A stretch of 64,000 nucleotides of DNA from DASXHY01 sp035552155 (GCA_035552155.1 DASZLX010000039.1:1-64000); one strand, 5' to 3'; counted from the stretch's first letter, positions 52,415-61,941 are shown. The notes: generated by a model from the sequence alone, not told the origin. Program-made: numbers and translations.

Positions 52415-53586
52415 GCACCGACTCACCATCCGCCCGTATTCTTATTGTGGACGACGAACTGGTTCATCTGAATGCGCTTTGCGATATTCTGACGGATCAC
52501 GGTTACGAAACGTTAGGCTGCGAGAACGGCAAAGCGGCAATTGCCGCTTTGCAAGAGGCGCAATTCGATCTCCTGCTCTCGGATTTGAAGATGCCTGAAA
52601 TTGATGGTGTTACGTTACTGGCCGCTGCCTTGAAGATGGATTCCAATCTTGTTGGCATCATCATGACCGGCCAAGGAACTATTGATACCGCAGTCGAGGC
52701 GATGAAGATGGGAGCACTGGATTATATCCTTAAACCTTTCAAACTGAATTCGATCCTGCCGGTTCTCGCGCGAGCCGTAAGCGTCCGGAATTTGCGCCTT
52801 GAAAATGCGGCGTTGCAGAAGCGAATTTTGGAACGCACTGCCGAGTTGGAAGCCGCCAATAAGAGTTTGGAAGCGTTTGGCTACTCTGTCTCCCATGATT
52901 TGCGCGCGCCGATTCGGGCGATGGGTGGATTTGCCAGCATGTTGGGCAGGGATTTCGGGAAACTACTTCCCGCGGAAGGCCAAGCGATGATTGGGCGAAT
53001 TCAGGAGAACGCGATCCGAATGCGTGAACTCATCGACGGCCTGCTAGCCTTCGCCAATCTTGGCCGAAAATGCCTCGTCAAAAAATGTGTCGAACCGGCA
53101 GGTATTGCACGTTCAGTGATCGGAAATTTTCAATCAGAACTCACCAAACGGCCCGTAGAAATTGAAATTGCCGAACTTCCCCGCTGTCAAGCTGACCCCT
53201 TTTTGTTGAATCAGGTCTTCGTGAACCTGCTGTCCAATGCGCTCAAATATTCTCGCGAGCGTAATCCCGCGCACATTAAAGTCGGCTCGCATCAAGAAAA
53301 CGGTGAGAACGTATATTTTGTCCAGGACAATGGCGCCGGTTTCGATCTCGATTACGCGGACAACCTTTTCGGGGTTTTCCAACGATTTCATCGGGCCGAT
53401 CAATTCGAAGGCTCCGGCGTCGGTTTGGCGATCGTAAAGCAGATCATCGAACGGCATGGCGGCCGGATCTGGGCCGAAACCGCACCGGAAAAAGGAGCGA
53501 CATTTTATTTTACGCTGGGAGGGAACGAAAGTGCGGAGCTGAATGGACTCCAAGCGAACTGGAATATAAAGGAGGGCAGCCAGTAA
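52411..53586 (+). CDS. receiver - histidine kinase
   Basis: 391 residues from ATG 52411. Receiver (ILIVDDELVHLNALCDIL, acceptor D58 in LLLSDLKMPEIDG, Lys in YILKPF), coiled coil (125-155), HisKA (SLEAFGYSVSHDLRAPIRAM, H162) and HATPase (NQVFVNLLSNALKYSRERN, VQDNGAGFDLDYADNLFGVF, SGVGLAIVKQIIERHGG). The HisKA/HATPase type resembles bacteriophytochrome-like kinases. The upstream receiver can take phosphate from another kinase, so this protein is well placed as a mid-relay element. It overlaps the previous stop by ATGA. Confidence 0.94.
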   Translation: MSTDSPSARILIVDDELVHLNALCDILTDHGYETLGCENGKAAIAALQEAQFDLLLSDLKMPEIDGVTLLAAALKMDSNLVGIIMTGQGTIDTAVEAMKMGALDYILKPFKLNSILPVLARAVSVRNLRLENAALQKRILERTAELEAANKSLEAFGYSVSHDLRAPIRAMGGFASMLGRDFGKLLPAEGQAMIGRIQENAIRMRELIDGLLAFANLGRKCLVKKCVEPAGIARSVIGNFQSELTKRPVEIEIAELPRCQADPFLLNQVFVNLLSNALKYSRERNPAHIKVGSHQENGENVYFVQDNGAGFDLDYADNLFGVFQRFHRADQFEGSGVGLAIVKQIIERHGGRIWAETAPEKGATFYFTLGGNESAELNGLQANWNIKEGSQ

Positions 53587-53614
53587 TACTCAATCACACA
53601 CCGAGCGATTAACG

Positions 53615-54172
53615 ATGAGCAAACCCCTTCAAATTTTATTCGTCGAAGATTCCCACGACGACATGGATCTGGTTTTGGACGAGTTGAAACACGCCGGCTT
53701 CTTGCCTCAATGGAAACGGGTGGAAACAGAGGCCGATTTTCTAGCCGAGATAAAAACTTTGCCGGACATCATTCTATCCGACTACTCAATGCCTCGATTC
53801 AGTGGAATAAAGGCGGCGGAGCTCCTGCGCGGGAGCGGGTTGGGAATCCCCTTCATTCTGATTTCTGGCACAGTCGGTGAGGATATCGCGGTGGAAGCGA
53901 TGAAACATGGTGCGACGGATTATTTATTGAAAGACCGAATCGTCCGGCTCGGGGCTGCCGTGGAACAGGCTTTGGAACAAAAACGATTACGCGACGAACG
54001 CAAACGGGCAGAGGAAGAAATTAGAAATCACCTTCGCGAATTGCAGCAATGGCACGAAGCCACGTTGGGAAGGGAAGACCGAGTGCTCGAATTAAAACGA
54101 GAAGTCAATGACCTGCTTGCAAACCAAAACCTTCCGGCCCGTTATCCAGAAGCTAAAGAAGGAACAAAATGA
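53615..54172 (+). CDS. receiver protein with C-terminal coiled coil
   Basis: 185 residues. Receiver (LQILFVEDSHDDMDLVLDEL, acceptor D56 in IILSDYSMPRFSG, ILISGTVGEDIAVEAMKHGA, Lys in YLLKDRI) then a charged helical region (LRDERKRAEEEIRNHLRELQ) and no output domain. The receiver is clearly related to that in the integrase-fused kinase (SDYTLP / LLSGTIGEE / VLKDNL). Overlap ATGA with the next kinase suggests that the two proteins are made together. Likely a phosphate carrier or adaptor. Confidence 0.92.
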   Translation: MSKPLQILFVEDSHDDMDLVLDELKHAGFLPQWKRVETEADFLAEIKTLPDIILSDYSMPRFSGIKAAELLRGSGLGIPFILISGTVGEDIAVEAMKHGATDYLLKDRIVRLGAAVEQALEQKRLRDERKRAEEEIRNHLRELQQWHEATLGREDRVLELKREVNDLLANQNLPARYPEAKEGTK

Positions 54173-56361
54173 AAGCCCCGCTTCCTCTCAATGAGACGCA
54201 ACGTCTGAAAACCTTGCACCGATACAAGGTGCTCGATACGACTCCGGAAGAATCCTACGACGATCTTACTTTGCTGGCTTCACACATTTGCGATGCGCCA
54301 ATAGCTTTGGTTTCTCTGGTGGATCGAGATCGCCAATGGTTCAAGTCGCGGGTGGGAATGACCGTGACGGAGACATCTCGCGATATTGCCTTTTGTGCCC
54401 ATACTATTTTACACAAAGACGAGATATTTGAGATTCGTGATGTTGAAAACGATCCCCGGTTCGTGACCAACCCGCTCGTAACGTCTGATCCACATATCCG
54501 TTTTTACGCCGGCGCTCCCTTGATCGCCCCTGATGGCCACGCACTGGGCGCGCTTTGCGTTATGGACCGAACCCCGCGCTCCCTGACGAGCGATCAATTG
54601 GCCGCGTTACGCGCCTTGAGCCGGCACGTGGTTGCACAGTTAGAGTTAAGGCGGCAGGCGCGCGCATTGGCATCTGAAGCCACCGAACGAAATCGTGCTG
54701 AAACGCTGCTTCAGGAACAGATCAGAAAATTATCTGCCAGCAAAGCCGAAACCGACCGACTGTTGGCCCTGGGGGACAAATCCCGACGCTCGCTGTTGAG
54801 TGTGCTGGAAGACGAAAAACGGGCCGCCCAAAAACTTCGAGAAAGCGAGGAAAGGTTTCGCCAGTTGGCCGAAAACATCAACGAAGTTTTCTGGATAACC
54901 AACCCAAACAAAAAACAGATGCTCTACATCAGTCCGGCGTATGAAAAAATTTGGGGACAAACCTGCGAAACCCTATATGCGAATCCGCAATCATGGCTCG
55001 AAGCTATTCACCCGCTGGATCGCAACCGAATCCTGGAAGCAGCTATCGCTCACCAACCGGACGGGACTTACGATGAGGAATATCGCATCGTTCGCCCGGA
55101 TAACTCCATCCGTTGGATTCGCGATCGCGCTTTTCCCCTCCGCAATCAAACCGGAGAGGTCGAGCGAATTGTAGGTGTCGCGCGCGATATCACGGAGCAC
55201 CGAAAATTGGAGGAACAGTTTCGCCAATCCCAAAAAATGGAGGCCTTTGGCCAATTGGCGGGCGGCGTGGCCCATGATTTTAACAATATTCTAGCGGTCA
55301 TTCAAATGCAGGCCAGCATGCTCCAGATTGAAAATACATTATCCCCCTTCCAATCGGAGCTTGCCGGCGAAATCGGCAAGGCCTCCCAACGCGGGGCTAA
55401 CCTTACCCGCCAGTTGCTTCTTTTCAGTCGGAAACAGACGATGCAACCCCGCTCGTTGGATTTGAATGACGCTCTGACCAATATCGCCAAAATGCTCCAT
55501 CGCATTCTTGGCGAACAAATCCAGATGCAGTTCAAATATGCCCCTCAGCCGCTGTTCATTCACGCCGATCCTGGGATGATTGATCAGGTGCTGATGAATC
55601 TTGCGGTCAATTCTCGCGATGCCATGCCCAGAGGGGGACAACTGATCGTCGAAACCTCTGCCGCTGATTTTAATGAATGCGTGGCGGCCAGTTCGCCCCA
55701 AGCTCGGGCAGGCGCGTTCGTTTGCCTGAACGTCACCGACACAGGTTGCGGTATTCCAAAAGATGTTTTACCGAGGATCTTCGAACCCTTCTTCACCACT
55801 AAAGACGTTGGCGAAGGCACCGGTTTGGGACTGGCAACGGTTTTCGGCATCGTTCAACAGCATCAGGGCTGGGTCAACGTCTACAGCGAGGTCGATCGTG
55901 GGACGACCTTTCGCATTTACCTTCCTCGATTCGCCACCGCTTCCGGTAAGAGGGCGACCCCCTTGACGCTGGCATCTTCACGCGGCGGGAGTGAGACAAT
56001 TCTGCTCGTGGAAGATGAAGTTAGTTTGCGCGTTTCCGTCCGAAACGCCCTCAGGCGACTTGGCTATCGCGTGCTGGAAGCGTCAACCGGTCAAGAAGCC
56101 ATAAAAGTCTGGAAACAGTATCGCGATGAAATTCGATTGCTCTTAACGGACATGGTCATGCCGGAGGGGACAAACGGACACGAACTTGCCCAACATCTAA
56201 AGGCGGAGAATCCCAAATTGAAGGTGGTCTACACCAGCGGCTACAGTGCCGACGTCGCCGGTTCGGACCTTTCGCTGGATGAGGGCGTAAATTTTCTCTC
56301 GAAACCTTTCGAAGCGCACCAACTCGCGCAAACGATTCGCGCGCAGTTGGACAAGAGTTAG
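54169..56361 (+). CDS. GAF - PAS - hybrid histidine kinase
   Basis: 730 residues. GAF (about 20-160, with APIALVSLVDRDRQWFKSRVG and FCAHTILHKDEIFEIRD), coiled coil (165-225), PAS (228-345, FRQLAENINEVFWITNPNKK), HisKA (GQLAGGVAHDFNNILAVIQM, H369) and HATPase (DQVLMNLAVNSRDAMPRGGQ, FTTKDVGEGTGLGLATVFG). The C-terminal receiver is ILLVEDEVSLRVSVRNAL with acceptor Asp in LLLTDMVMPEG and Lys in NFLSKPF. It is the last island gene, ending 43 nt before the tRNA repeat. Soluble; the GAF type with FCAHTI is a common cytosolic sensor. Confidence 0.95.
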   Translation: MKAPLPLNETQRLKTLHRYKVLDTTPEESYDDLTLLASHICDAPIALVSLVDRDRQWFKSRVGMTVTETSRDIAFCAHTILHKDEIFEIRDVENDPRFVTNPLVTSDPHIRFYAGAPLIAPDGHALGALCVMDRTPRSLTSDQLAALRALSRHVVAQLELRRQARALASEATERNRAETLLQEQIRKLSASKAETDRLLALGDKSRRSLLSVLEDEKRAAQKLRESEERFRQLAENINEVFWITNPNKKQMLYISPAYEKIWGQTCETLYANPQSWLEAIHPLDRNRILEAAIAHQPDGTYDEEYRIVRPDNSIRWIRDRAFPLRNQTGEVERIVGVARDITEHRKLEEQFRQSQKMEAFGQLAGGVAHDFNNILAVIQMQASMLQIENTLSPFQSELAGEIGKASQRGANLTRQLLLFSRKQTMQPRSLDLNDALTNIAKMLHRILGEQIQMQFKYAPQPLFIHADPGMIDQVLMNLAVNSRDAMPRGGQLIVETSAADFNECVAASSPQARAGAFVCLNVTDTGCGIPKDVLPRIFEPFFTTKDVGEGTGLGLATVFGIVQQHQGWVNVYSEVDRGTTFRIYLPRFATASGKRATPLTLASSRGGSETILLVEDEVSLRVSVRNALRRLGYRVLEASTGQEAIKVWKQYRDEIRLLLTDMVMPEGTNGHELAQHLKAENPKLKVVYTSGYSADVAGSDLSLDEGVNFLSKPFEAHQLAQTIRAQLDKS

Positions 56362-56404
56362 AAAGTGAAGAAAACCATTGATTCTATTGGCGAGAATTGA
56401 CTTT

Positions 56405-56479
56405 TGGTAGCGCGTACGGGAATCGAACCCGTCTTTCAGCCTTGAGAGGGCCGTGTCCTAGCCGATAGACGAACGCGCC
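56405..56479 (-). tRNA. tRNA-Glu (CTC)
   Basis: 75 nt including an encoded CCA end. It starts GGCGCGTTCGTCTATCGGCT. The anticodon loop CTCTCAA places CTC in the middle, and the T-arm is GGGTTCGATTCCC. The acceptor pairs GGCGCGT with ACGCGCT (one G-U). It is the insertion target of the adjacent island; the 3' 30 nt are repeated at 40271-40301. A good promoter lies upstream. Confidence 0.95.
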
Positions 56480-56494
56480 GTCCGACTGCGTTTT

Positions 56495-56522
56495 ATGCTA
56501 TGCGCTTCCGGCGGGATGTCAA
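56495..56522 (-). promoter_or_regulatory. sigma70-type promoter of tRNA-Glu
   Basis: In minus sense: TTGACA (56517-56522), 16-nt spacer, TAGCAT (56495-56500). The start of transcription would fall about 10 nt before the tRNA 5' end. Confidence 0.72.
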
Positions 56523-56544
56523 TGCCCACTCGACCGCGATTCTC

Positions 56545-59500
56545 TTACGGGCCCAAATAAACGGCACCGCTTTGCCCACCCCCCAGGAAAGTCCCAAAGG
56601 CTGAGTTTTGTTTCTGCAACAGGACCCCGTTGATCGGCACGGATCCGCCACTCGCTGGATCATGCGCTGTACCTTTGAAGATCCCGGACTTGGTCGTAAT
56701 CGTCAGGTTCAAACCGTCCGCACTGGTGACTTTGTTATCGGCGCCCAGGGTGAAATTGTTGGTGAAACTTTGCGGCAAGTTCCCCTGCTGGAGAACAATC
56801 GAGCCACCCGCTGGCAAATTGAGCAATGGCATCCCATTCGTAAATGAATACAGCGAACCAACCGCCTGGAGGCCGACTGGGAAATTAAAGCCGCCTGGAT
56901 ATAAAGATTTCCCTGTCGACTGCGGCTGTTTGACCCAATTTATCAATCCGCCCAGATCGCTGTTGGAGTCGTTGGTCGTGAACGCGAGCCAACCCAAAAC
57001 AACTCCCTGCCCTTTGTACGGCGCCGCATAGAACGGCCATTGGTTTTGTTTTGATATGAAGGTCTTTTGCGAGACCTTGACGCCGTCGCCCAACACGCCG
57101 CTGAAGCTGATGTTGCCTGAAGCGGTCACATTGACTGTTCCGTAACCATTGCCGGCGGGTTGCACCGAGGAATCATCACCACCTGGAAACACTAAAGTAT
57201 AATTTTTGTTGGCTTCGGGCGCGGGATTGGGTGTGGAAAAAAATGCCTTAATGGCTACCAAAGGTGCTGTCCAGCCCGAATTACCAACCGAACCGACAAT
57301 CCGGCTATTGGCGGCATCCAATTGGAGTTGAACGACGAATGGAGTCGAGCCTTTGGTGGCGATCGAATTCGAAAACACGCCATCCGACGAGAATTGTCCT
57401 GATAAGGAAATCGTCTTTCCGGCTGCTAAAGAAAGCTTCGCGCTAAAGCCACCGAATCCTCCCAACGAAAGGGACACGAAACCGGAATTTGTAACCGTCA
57501 CATTGTTGGTTTCATAGAATAACCCGGCGAACGACCCGACTAGAGTTGCGAATGGATTCAAAATAAAACTAGCCCGCAGAGTTGTATTGGTTTGTACCAA
57601 GAACGTCAGTGTGGAATCTGTGGTGAGAGTATTCCCGGAGTTATCAGCCCAACCGGTGAATATGTAGCCGAGATCCGGCTTGGCCATCATCTTGAAACTC
57701 TTCCCCACCGCGAGCAACGCTCCATCGTAATTCGGAACGAGCGTTCCCCGACCGATCGTCATGACCCTCATTTGGCCGCTGGGAACATATGTAAAACTCA
57801 CACTATTTGTCGCCGAAATATTGGTGAAAGTATCCATCGCATACGCCAGCAACGTATTAGCCCCAGGCGACGGAGCCAATCCCGCCGTCCAATTCGAAGT
57901 ATTCGTCGCCTGAATCCATCCGCCGCCGTTCAATTGATACCACACTGATGCCAATTGCCCGTTGTCTGCCGCAGTACCGGTGGCCGTGAAAAGCGCATTG
58001 CTCACGCTGCCTCGATTTTTCGGAAAAGTGATGGCGACAGTCGGCCGCACCGGATCGGTAAAGTTCGCAATGAAGGTCAAGTTTGACTGCATCACAAACG
58101 TCAGCGTTGGGGAATCGCTGGTAATATCACCTGTCCAATTCACGAACACCGACCCCGGCCCCGGTTGCGCGGTCATGGAATAAGTGTTGCCGATGGCAAG
58201 CAATACACCGTTCAAATCCGGCGCGACGGTGCCGCCGCCGTTGATTTGCACGGTTAATGGAGCGCTGGGGACATGGAACAAATCTACTTCGTTGGTTGAC
58301 GAAACGTTACCCGCCAAATCCTGTGCGTAAGCCCGAATCACGTTGGTGCCGGGAGCCAATGCCAGGTTCACCGACCACGCGACTGTTCCCGCGGCATTCG
58401 TCCAGGCGCCGCCATTGAGTTGAACCCAGACATTGGACAACCCCAGATTGTCCGAAGCCGTCCCGCTCACCGTGAACACGCTATTGCTCGAAATTTGGCC
58501 AGGAATAGGATTCGTCATGCTGAGACTTGGTGCCGTGTTATCCGCATACAACGTCAGCGTCCTGATCGTTGTGCGGCCGGCATTATCCCAACCCTGGAAT
58601 CGCACAATATAGACATCCTCGACATCGGGCGTGAACGTCGGACTTGCCGTATTCGCACCCACCAATTGCGCTGACGAGGCCGCGGGCCGGCGGATAAGCC
58701 TCCATGACCAGGAAGTGGTCGTGAGATTTGAGATGCTAAAATGTCGCGTGACGCCGACCTGAGCAGCGGCCAAATCCACAATTGGCTCGTCTGGCAAAGA
58801 GCGAAAACCTTTACGGATGGAGTGATTTGCCGAGTCAGCGACGTAAACATTGCCTTGGCCGTCAACTGCAACGCCCTCGGGCTCATTGAATCGCGCATCC
58901 CCGCCTGTTCCATCCAGGCTGCCGGATTGTCCCGGGAGGCCGCCAATCGTTGTTACCACGCCACTCGGGGTAATTTTGCGGATCGTATTATTGCCGGTAT
59001 CGGCAACAAAAAGATTGTCGTTCGAATCCGAAGCTATGCCAAAAGGAAAGTTAAAGGTCGCGGCGGAACCGATACCGTCTGCGCTGCCTTTGTGAGTGGG
59101 AATACCCGCAAATGTTGTAACTGAAGCGTCGGGCGCGACCTTACGGACAACAAAACCACCGTCATCAACCACGTAGAGATTATTATTACTGTCAAAAGTT
59201 TCTCCCTCGGGAATATCAAATGTCGCTGATAAACCTGAGCCATCGTTTGTGCCGACGACGATCCCCTTGGTGCCGGCGAATGTTGTAACTGTTCCGTCGG
59301 GCGCTATTTTGCGGAGCGCATTGTTATGAGTATCGGCGACAAATATGTTTCCATTGGTGTCAACGGCCACACCGAATGGCTGATTGAATCGCGCTGCAGC
59401 GCCTGTGCCGTCGTCAGTGCCGCTCGTGCCTGCCGATCCGGCTAACGTCGTCACGTTGCCAAGAGGACTTATTTCTCGGATCGTATGATTAAGGGAATCA

Positions 59501-60879
59501 GCTACCACTACATTGCCGTTTCGGTCCAACGCCACGCTGGCCGGCTCACTGAAACGTGCGCTGGAACCAACCCCGTCATTAGCTCCCGATTCGCCCGCAA
59601 GCCCTGCAAACGTCGTTACCGCTCCTTCGGAAGTCATCTGCCGGATCGTATCATTCCCCAAATCCGCGATATATGCACTGCCATTGCTCGCTATTATAAT
59701 CGCAGAAGGAAAATTAAAACGAGCCGCCGTCCCCATTCCGTCGGTACCTCCAGATCCACCGGGCAAACCCGCAACTGTTGTCACTGCCAGAGCCGCCGTG
59801 ACTTTGCGGACAGTGTCGTTTGCAAAATCCGCCACGAACAGATTCGTATTCTCATCAACGGCTACGCCGATGGGAAAGTTAAAACGCGCAGAAGCCCCCT
59901 CCTCATCAGTGCTTCCAGATTTACCCGCCAAGCCCACCAGTGTCGTCACCGCGCCATCCGGAGTAATTTTTCGAACAGTATGATTGGAGGTGTCCGTCAC
60001 GAAAACATTTGCATTACCGTCCACTGTCAGACCGAAAGGGCTGGAAAAAAGAGCATCGGTGCCTGTTCCATCTTTGGCCCCTGAAATGCCAGCAGAACCA
60101 GCCAAAGTACTCACGGCAGCCGCCGGAGTGATTTTCCGTATGATATTGTTTCCATTATCCGCCACATAAATATTCCCGTTCGCATCAAGCGCCACACCAG
60201 TGGGAAAGTTGAAGCTGGCTGCCGCACCGGTTTTGTTGGCGCTTCCCGGGCGGCCCGCGGAACCCGCGAAAGTCGTCACAACGCCTGCCGGGGAAATTTT
60301 TCGTATCGTATCATTCTCGCTGTCCGCCACGTAAAGATTGTTGCCGTCATCGAGGGCCAGGCCCCGGGGAGAATGAAAGCGCGCGGCGGCACCAGTGCCG
60401 TCGGTTGATCCAAGAACCCCCGCAACACCAGCGAATGTTGTCACCGACCCAAATGCCGAGATTTTCCTGATAGTGTGGCTCCCGCTATCGCTCACATAAA
60501 TAGAGCCGCTGCCGTCCACCGCTATGCCGAAAGGAGAATTGAAACGAGCCGTCGCACCCACGCCATCATTGGTTCCGGACACACCAGCCAAACCTGCAAT
60601 TGTTGTTACCGATCCGTCCGGCGTGATTTTTCGAATTGTATTGTTGACGGAATCTGCGACGTACAAATTTCCGAAGGAATCCCGACAAATAGCACTGGGA
60701 GCGTTAAAACGGGCCTCATTGCCCGATCCGTCGAGCCAGCCTGGACCAGCGTCGCCCGGGCCGGCGATGGTTAGAAATGTGTAATTCTCGTAAACGGACT
60801 GAGCGCCCGCTGAAAGCCGAAAACTGCAGAAAATGCAGAACAAAATTGTCCGCAAAAAACTAATCGATTTCACATTCAT
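56545..60879 (-). CDS. large exported NHL-repeat protein with Ig-like domains
   Basis: 1444 residues with signal peptide MNVKSISFLRTILFCIFCSFRLSAGA. Twelve consecutive NHL-type repeats of about 55 residues (about 30-700) share the pattern DG.G..ARFN.P.G.A.D..GN.YVAD..N.TIRKI.P.G.VTT.AG.A, enough for two six-bladed propellers. Two Ig/Big-like segments follow (TAPSLSMTNPIPGQISSNSV and RPTVAITFPKNRGSVSNALF), each paired with a short InlB/Listeria-like beta repeat (GTVAPDLNGVLLAIG). The C-terminus (GTFLGGGQSGAVYLGP) is a conserved ending in phylum relatives, by memory. Extracellular or surface-bound; the ligand is unknown. Confidence 0.9.
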   Translation of the reverse strand: MNVKSISFLRTILFCIFCSFRLSAGAQSVYENYTFLTIAGPGDAGPGWLDGSGNEARFNAPSAICRDSFGNLYVADSVNNTIRKITPDGSVTTIAGLAGVSGTNDGVGATARFNSPFGIAVDGSGSIYVSDSGSHTIRKISAFGSVTTFAGVAGVLGSTDGTGAAARFHSPRGLALDDGNNLYVADSENDTIRKISPAGVVTTFAGSAGRPGSANKTGAAASFNFPTGVALDANGNIYVADNGNNIIRKITPAAAVSTLAGSAGISGAKDGTGTDALFSSPFGLTVDGNANVFVTDTSNHTVRKITPDGAVTTLVGLAGKSGSTDEEGASARFNFPIGVAVDENTNLFVADFANDTVRKVTAALAVTTVAGLPGGSGGTDGMGTAARFNFPSAIIIASNGSAYIADLGNDTIRQMTSEGAVTTFAGLAGESGANDGVGSSARFSEPASVALDRNGNVVVADSLNHTIREISPLGNVTTLAGSAGTSGTDDGTGAAARFNQPFGVAVDTNGNIFVADTHNNALRKIAPDGTVTTFAGTKGIVVGTNDGSGLSATFDIPEGETFDSNNNLYVVDDGGFVVRKVAPDASVTTFAGIPTHKGSADGIGSAATFNFPFGIASDSNDNLFVADTGNNTIRKITPSGVVTTIGGLPGQSGSLDGTGGDARFNEPEGVAVDGQGNVYVADSANHSIRKGFRSLPDEPIVDLAAAQVGVTRHFSISNLTTTSWSWRLIRRPAASSAQLVGANTASPTFTPDVEDVYIVRFQGWDNAGRTTIRTLTLYADNTAPSLSMTNPIPGQISSNSVFTVSGTASDNLGLSNVWVQLNGGAWTNAAGTVAWSVNLALAPGTNVIRAYAQDLAGNVSSTNEVDLFHVPSAPLTVQINGGGTVAPDLNGVLLAIGNTYSMTAQPGPGSVFVNWTGDITSDSPTLTFVMQSNLTFIANFTDPVRPTVAITFPKNRGSVSNALFTATGTAADNGQLASVWYQLNGGGWIQATNTSNWTAGLAPSPGANTLLAYAMDTFTNISATNSVSFTYVPSGQMRVMTIGRGTLVPNYDGALLAVGKSFKMMAKPDLGYIFTGWADNSGNTLTTDSTLTFLVQTNTTLRASFILNPFATLVGSFAGLFYETNNVTVTNSGFVSLSLGGFGGFSAKLSLAAGKTISLSGQFSSDGVFSNSIATKGSTPFVVQLQLDAANSRIVGSVGNSGWTAPLVAIKAFFSTPNPAPEANKNYTLVFPGGDDSSVQPAGNGYGTVNVTASGNISFSGVLGDGVKVSQKTFISKQNQWPFYAAPYKGQGVVLGWLAFTTNDSNSDLGGLINWVKQPQSTGKSLYPGGFNFPVGLQAVGSLYSFTNGMPLLNLPAGGSIVLQQGNLPQSFTNNFTLGADNKVTSADGLNLTITTKSGIFKGTAHDPASGGSVPINGVLLQKQNSAFGTFLGGGQSGAVYLGP

Positions 60880-61120
60880 CTGATGAGTGGTGTAAAGAGG
60901 GGGTTCCCAGCTTGTGTGTTACTGCCAATCTCTTAACCGCGCTGAAACTTCCGGACAATTGAAGCTGTTCGTCGGAAAGAGGCTAGACAAAGACCGTTCA
61001 TGACATCAGGACTCCAATTTAAATATTCCAGTAACTGAATCAACGATGGCCATGATGCCGCAAACCTCATTATTGTCAAAACTATTTGAGATTTGGTGAG
61101 AAGAACGCCCTGAATTCCGA
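60880..61120. other. intergenic region upstream of the NHL gene
   Basis: About 240 nt between the NHL gene start and the PEP-CTERM terminator. I see no ORF, strong promoter or repeat. Confidence 0.5.
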
Positions 61121-61154
61121 AAAGCCCAACTCGTCGTCAGACAAGTTGGGTTTT
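61121..61154 (-). terminator. intrinsic terminator of the first PEP-CTERM gene
   Basis: In minus sense, stem AACCCAACTTGTCTG / CGACGAGTTGGGCTT (partly paired, 8 strong pairs), then TTTTC. It lies 20 nt after the stop at 61174. Confidence 0.7.
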
Positions 61155-61173
61155 ATGGGAGAAAAGTATTAAT

Positions 61174-61818
61174 TCATTTCTTGGAGGGGAAGGTTATAAA
61201 GGCCACCGCACCAAAACCCACCAAAGCCAGGATGGACGGCTCTGGAACAGGCTCACCTATAATTACCCCATTACCCCCGGGAACAAGAGCAACGCCGCCG
61301 ACAACCGGATTGTTGAGAGCAATGGCAAGTGCCGTCGGACTCGGAGGTCCGGGAGGCGCAACCGTGCCGGGATTGCCAACTGCCTGAGACCACACGGCGG
61401 ATATCCAATCAGCAATATGATTAGCGAAGTTGGGCGACGAGCTACTAGCCTGTACCCATATAAGCGCCTGAAAGAAGCCTGTTCCGCCACCAGCAACACC
61501 GCTTACCGACCCGTTGCCGACGTCCACATAAGAACCCGAACCCGCACCGTTGCCATTCGCATCCGTAAACGCGTTGATGGCTGAACCAGTCGTGTCGCTG
61601 ACAATGCCAGCCAGCGAATCCGCACTGGCTCCGCCAAATAGTTCAAAGTAAGTCTTTTCCGGTCCACTAATCGGAGCCGCCGTCGAGGTATTACCAAAGA
61701 ACGCGCCGACTGAAGCGTCGTAAGTATTCAGATCAACATAACCTTGGCCGCTCGCGAAATTTGCAGCTCCGATGAATAGTCCGACGACCACCGCCCTTAG
61801 TTTTATTGTGTTTTTCAT
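61174..61818 (-). CDS. PEP-CTERM exosortase substrate, paralogue A
   Basis: 214 residues from ATG 61818. Signal peptide MKNTIKLRAVVVGLFIGAANFASG, a mature region starting QGYVDLNTYDASVGAFFGNT, and the C-terminal sorting signal VPEPSILALVGFGAVAFITFPSKK (PEP motif, hydrophobic helix, basic end). An exosortase would cleave near PEP and pass the protein to the cell surface or matrix. No exosortase gene is in the window. The mature part shares long identical stretches with the neighbour at 61942 (e.g. SDTTGSAINAFTDANGNGAG), so the two arose by tandem duplication. Confidence 0.9.
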   Translation of the reverse strand: MKNTIKLRAVVVGLFIGAANFASGQGYVDLNTYDASVGAFFGNTSTAAPISGPEKTYFELFGGASADSLAGIVSDTTGSAINAFTDANGNGAGSGSYVDVGNGSVSGVAGGGTGFFQALIWVQASSSSPNFANHIADWISAVWSQAVGNPGTVAPPGPPSPTALAIALNNPVVGGVALVPGGNGVIIGEPVPEPSILALVGFGAVAFITFPSKK

Positions 61819-61888
61819 AAAAACAAGTTTCCAGTCCCGCTTGACAGAGATTTTTAATCGGTTCGCGAGCGGACGAATAGCAGAAAAG

Positions 61889-61924
61889 CAAAAAACCCAG
61901 TTCATCTAACGATGAACTGGGTTA
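61889..61924 (-). terminator. intrinsic terminator of the second PEP-CTERM gene
   Basis: In minus sense, a perfect 13-bp stem AACCCAGTTCATC / GATGAACTGGGTT with loop GTTA, then TTTTTTG. It separates the two PEP-CTERM genes. Confidence 0.88.
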
Positions 61925-61941
61925 TGAAAGACAGAGTTAAC

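Larger units (their letters stand above)
40271..56434 (+). mobile_element. 16.2-kb genomic island integrated at tRNA-Glu, carrying a phosphorelay cluster
   Basis: The boundaries are the two 31-nt direct repeats of the tRNA-Glu 3' end. Contents: an integrase N-terminus fused to a kinase, then nine more signalling genes, all on the plus strand. No complete integrase, transposase, replication or conjugation gene is present, so the element is probably no longer self-mobile. Confidence 0.75.

Noticed and set aside
58500..60800. CRISPR-like regular repeats
   Set aside because: The periodicity of about 165 nt comes from coding NHL repeats that diverge at the DNA level; there are no identical short repeats with unique spacers.
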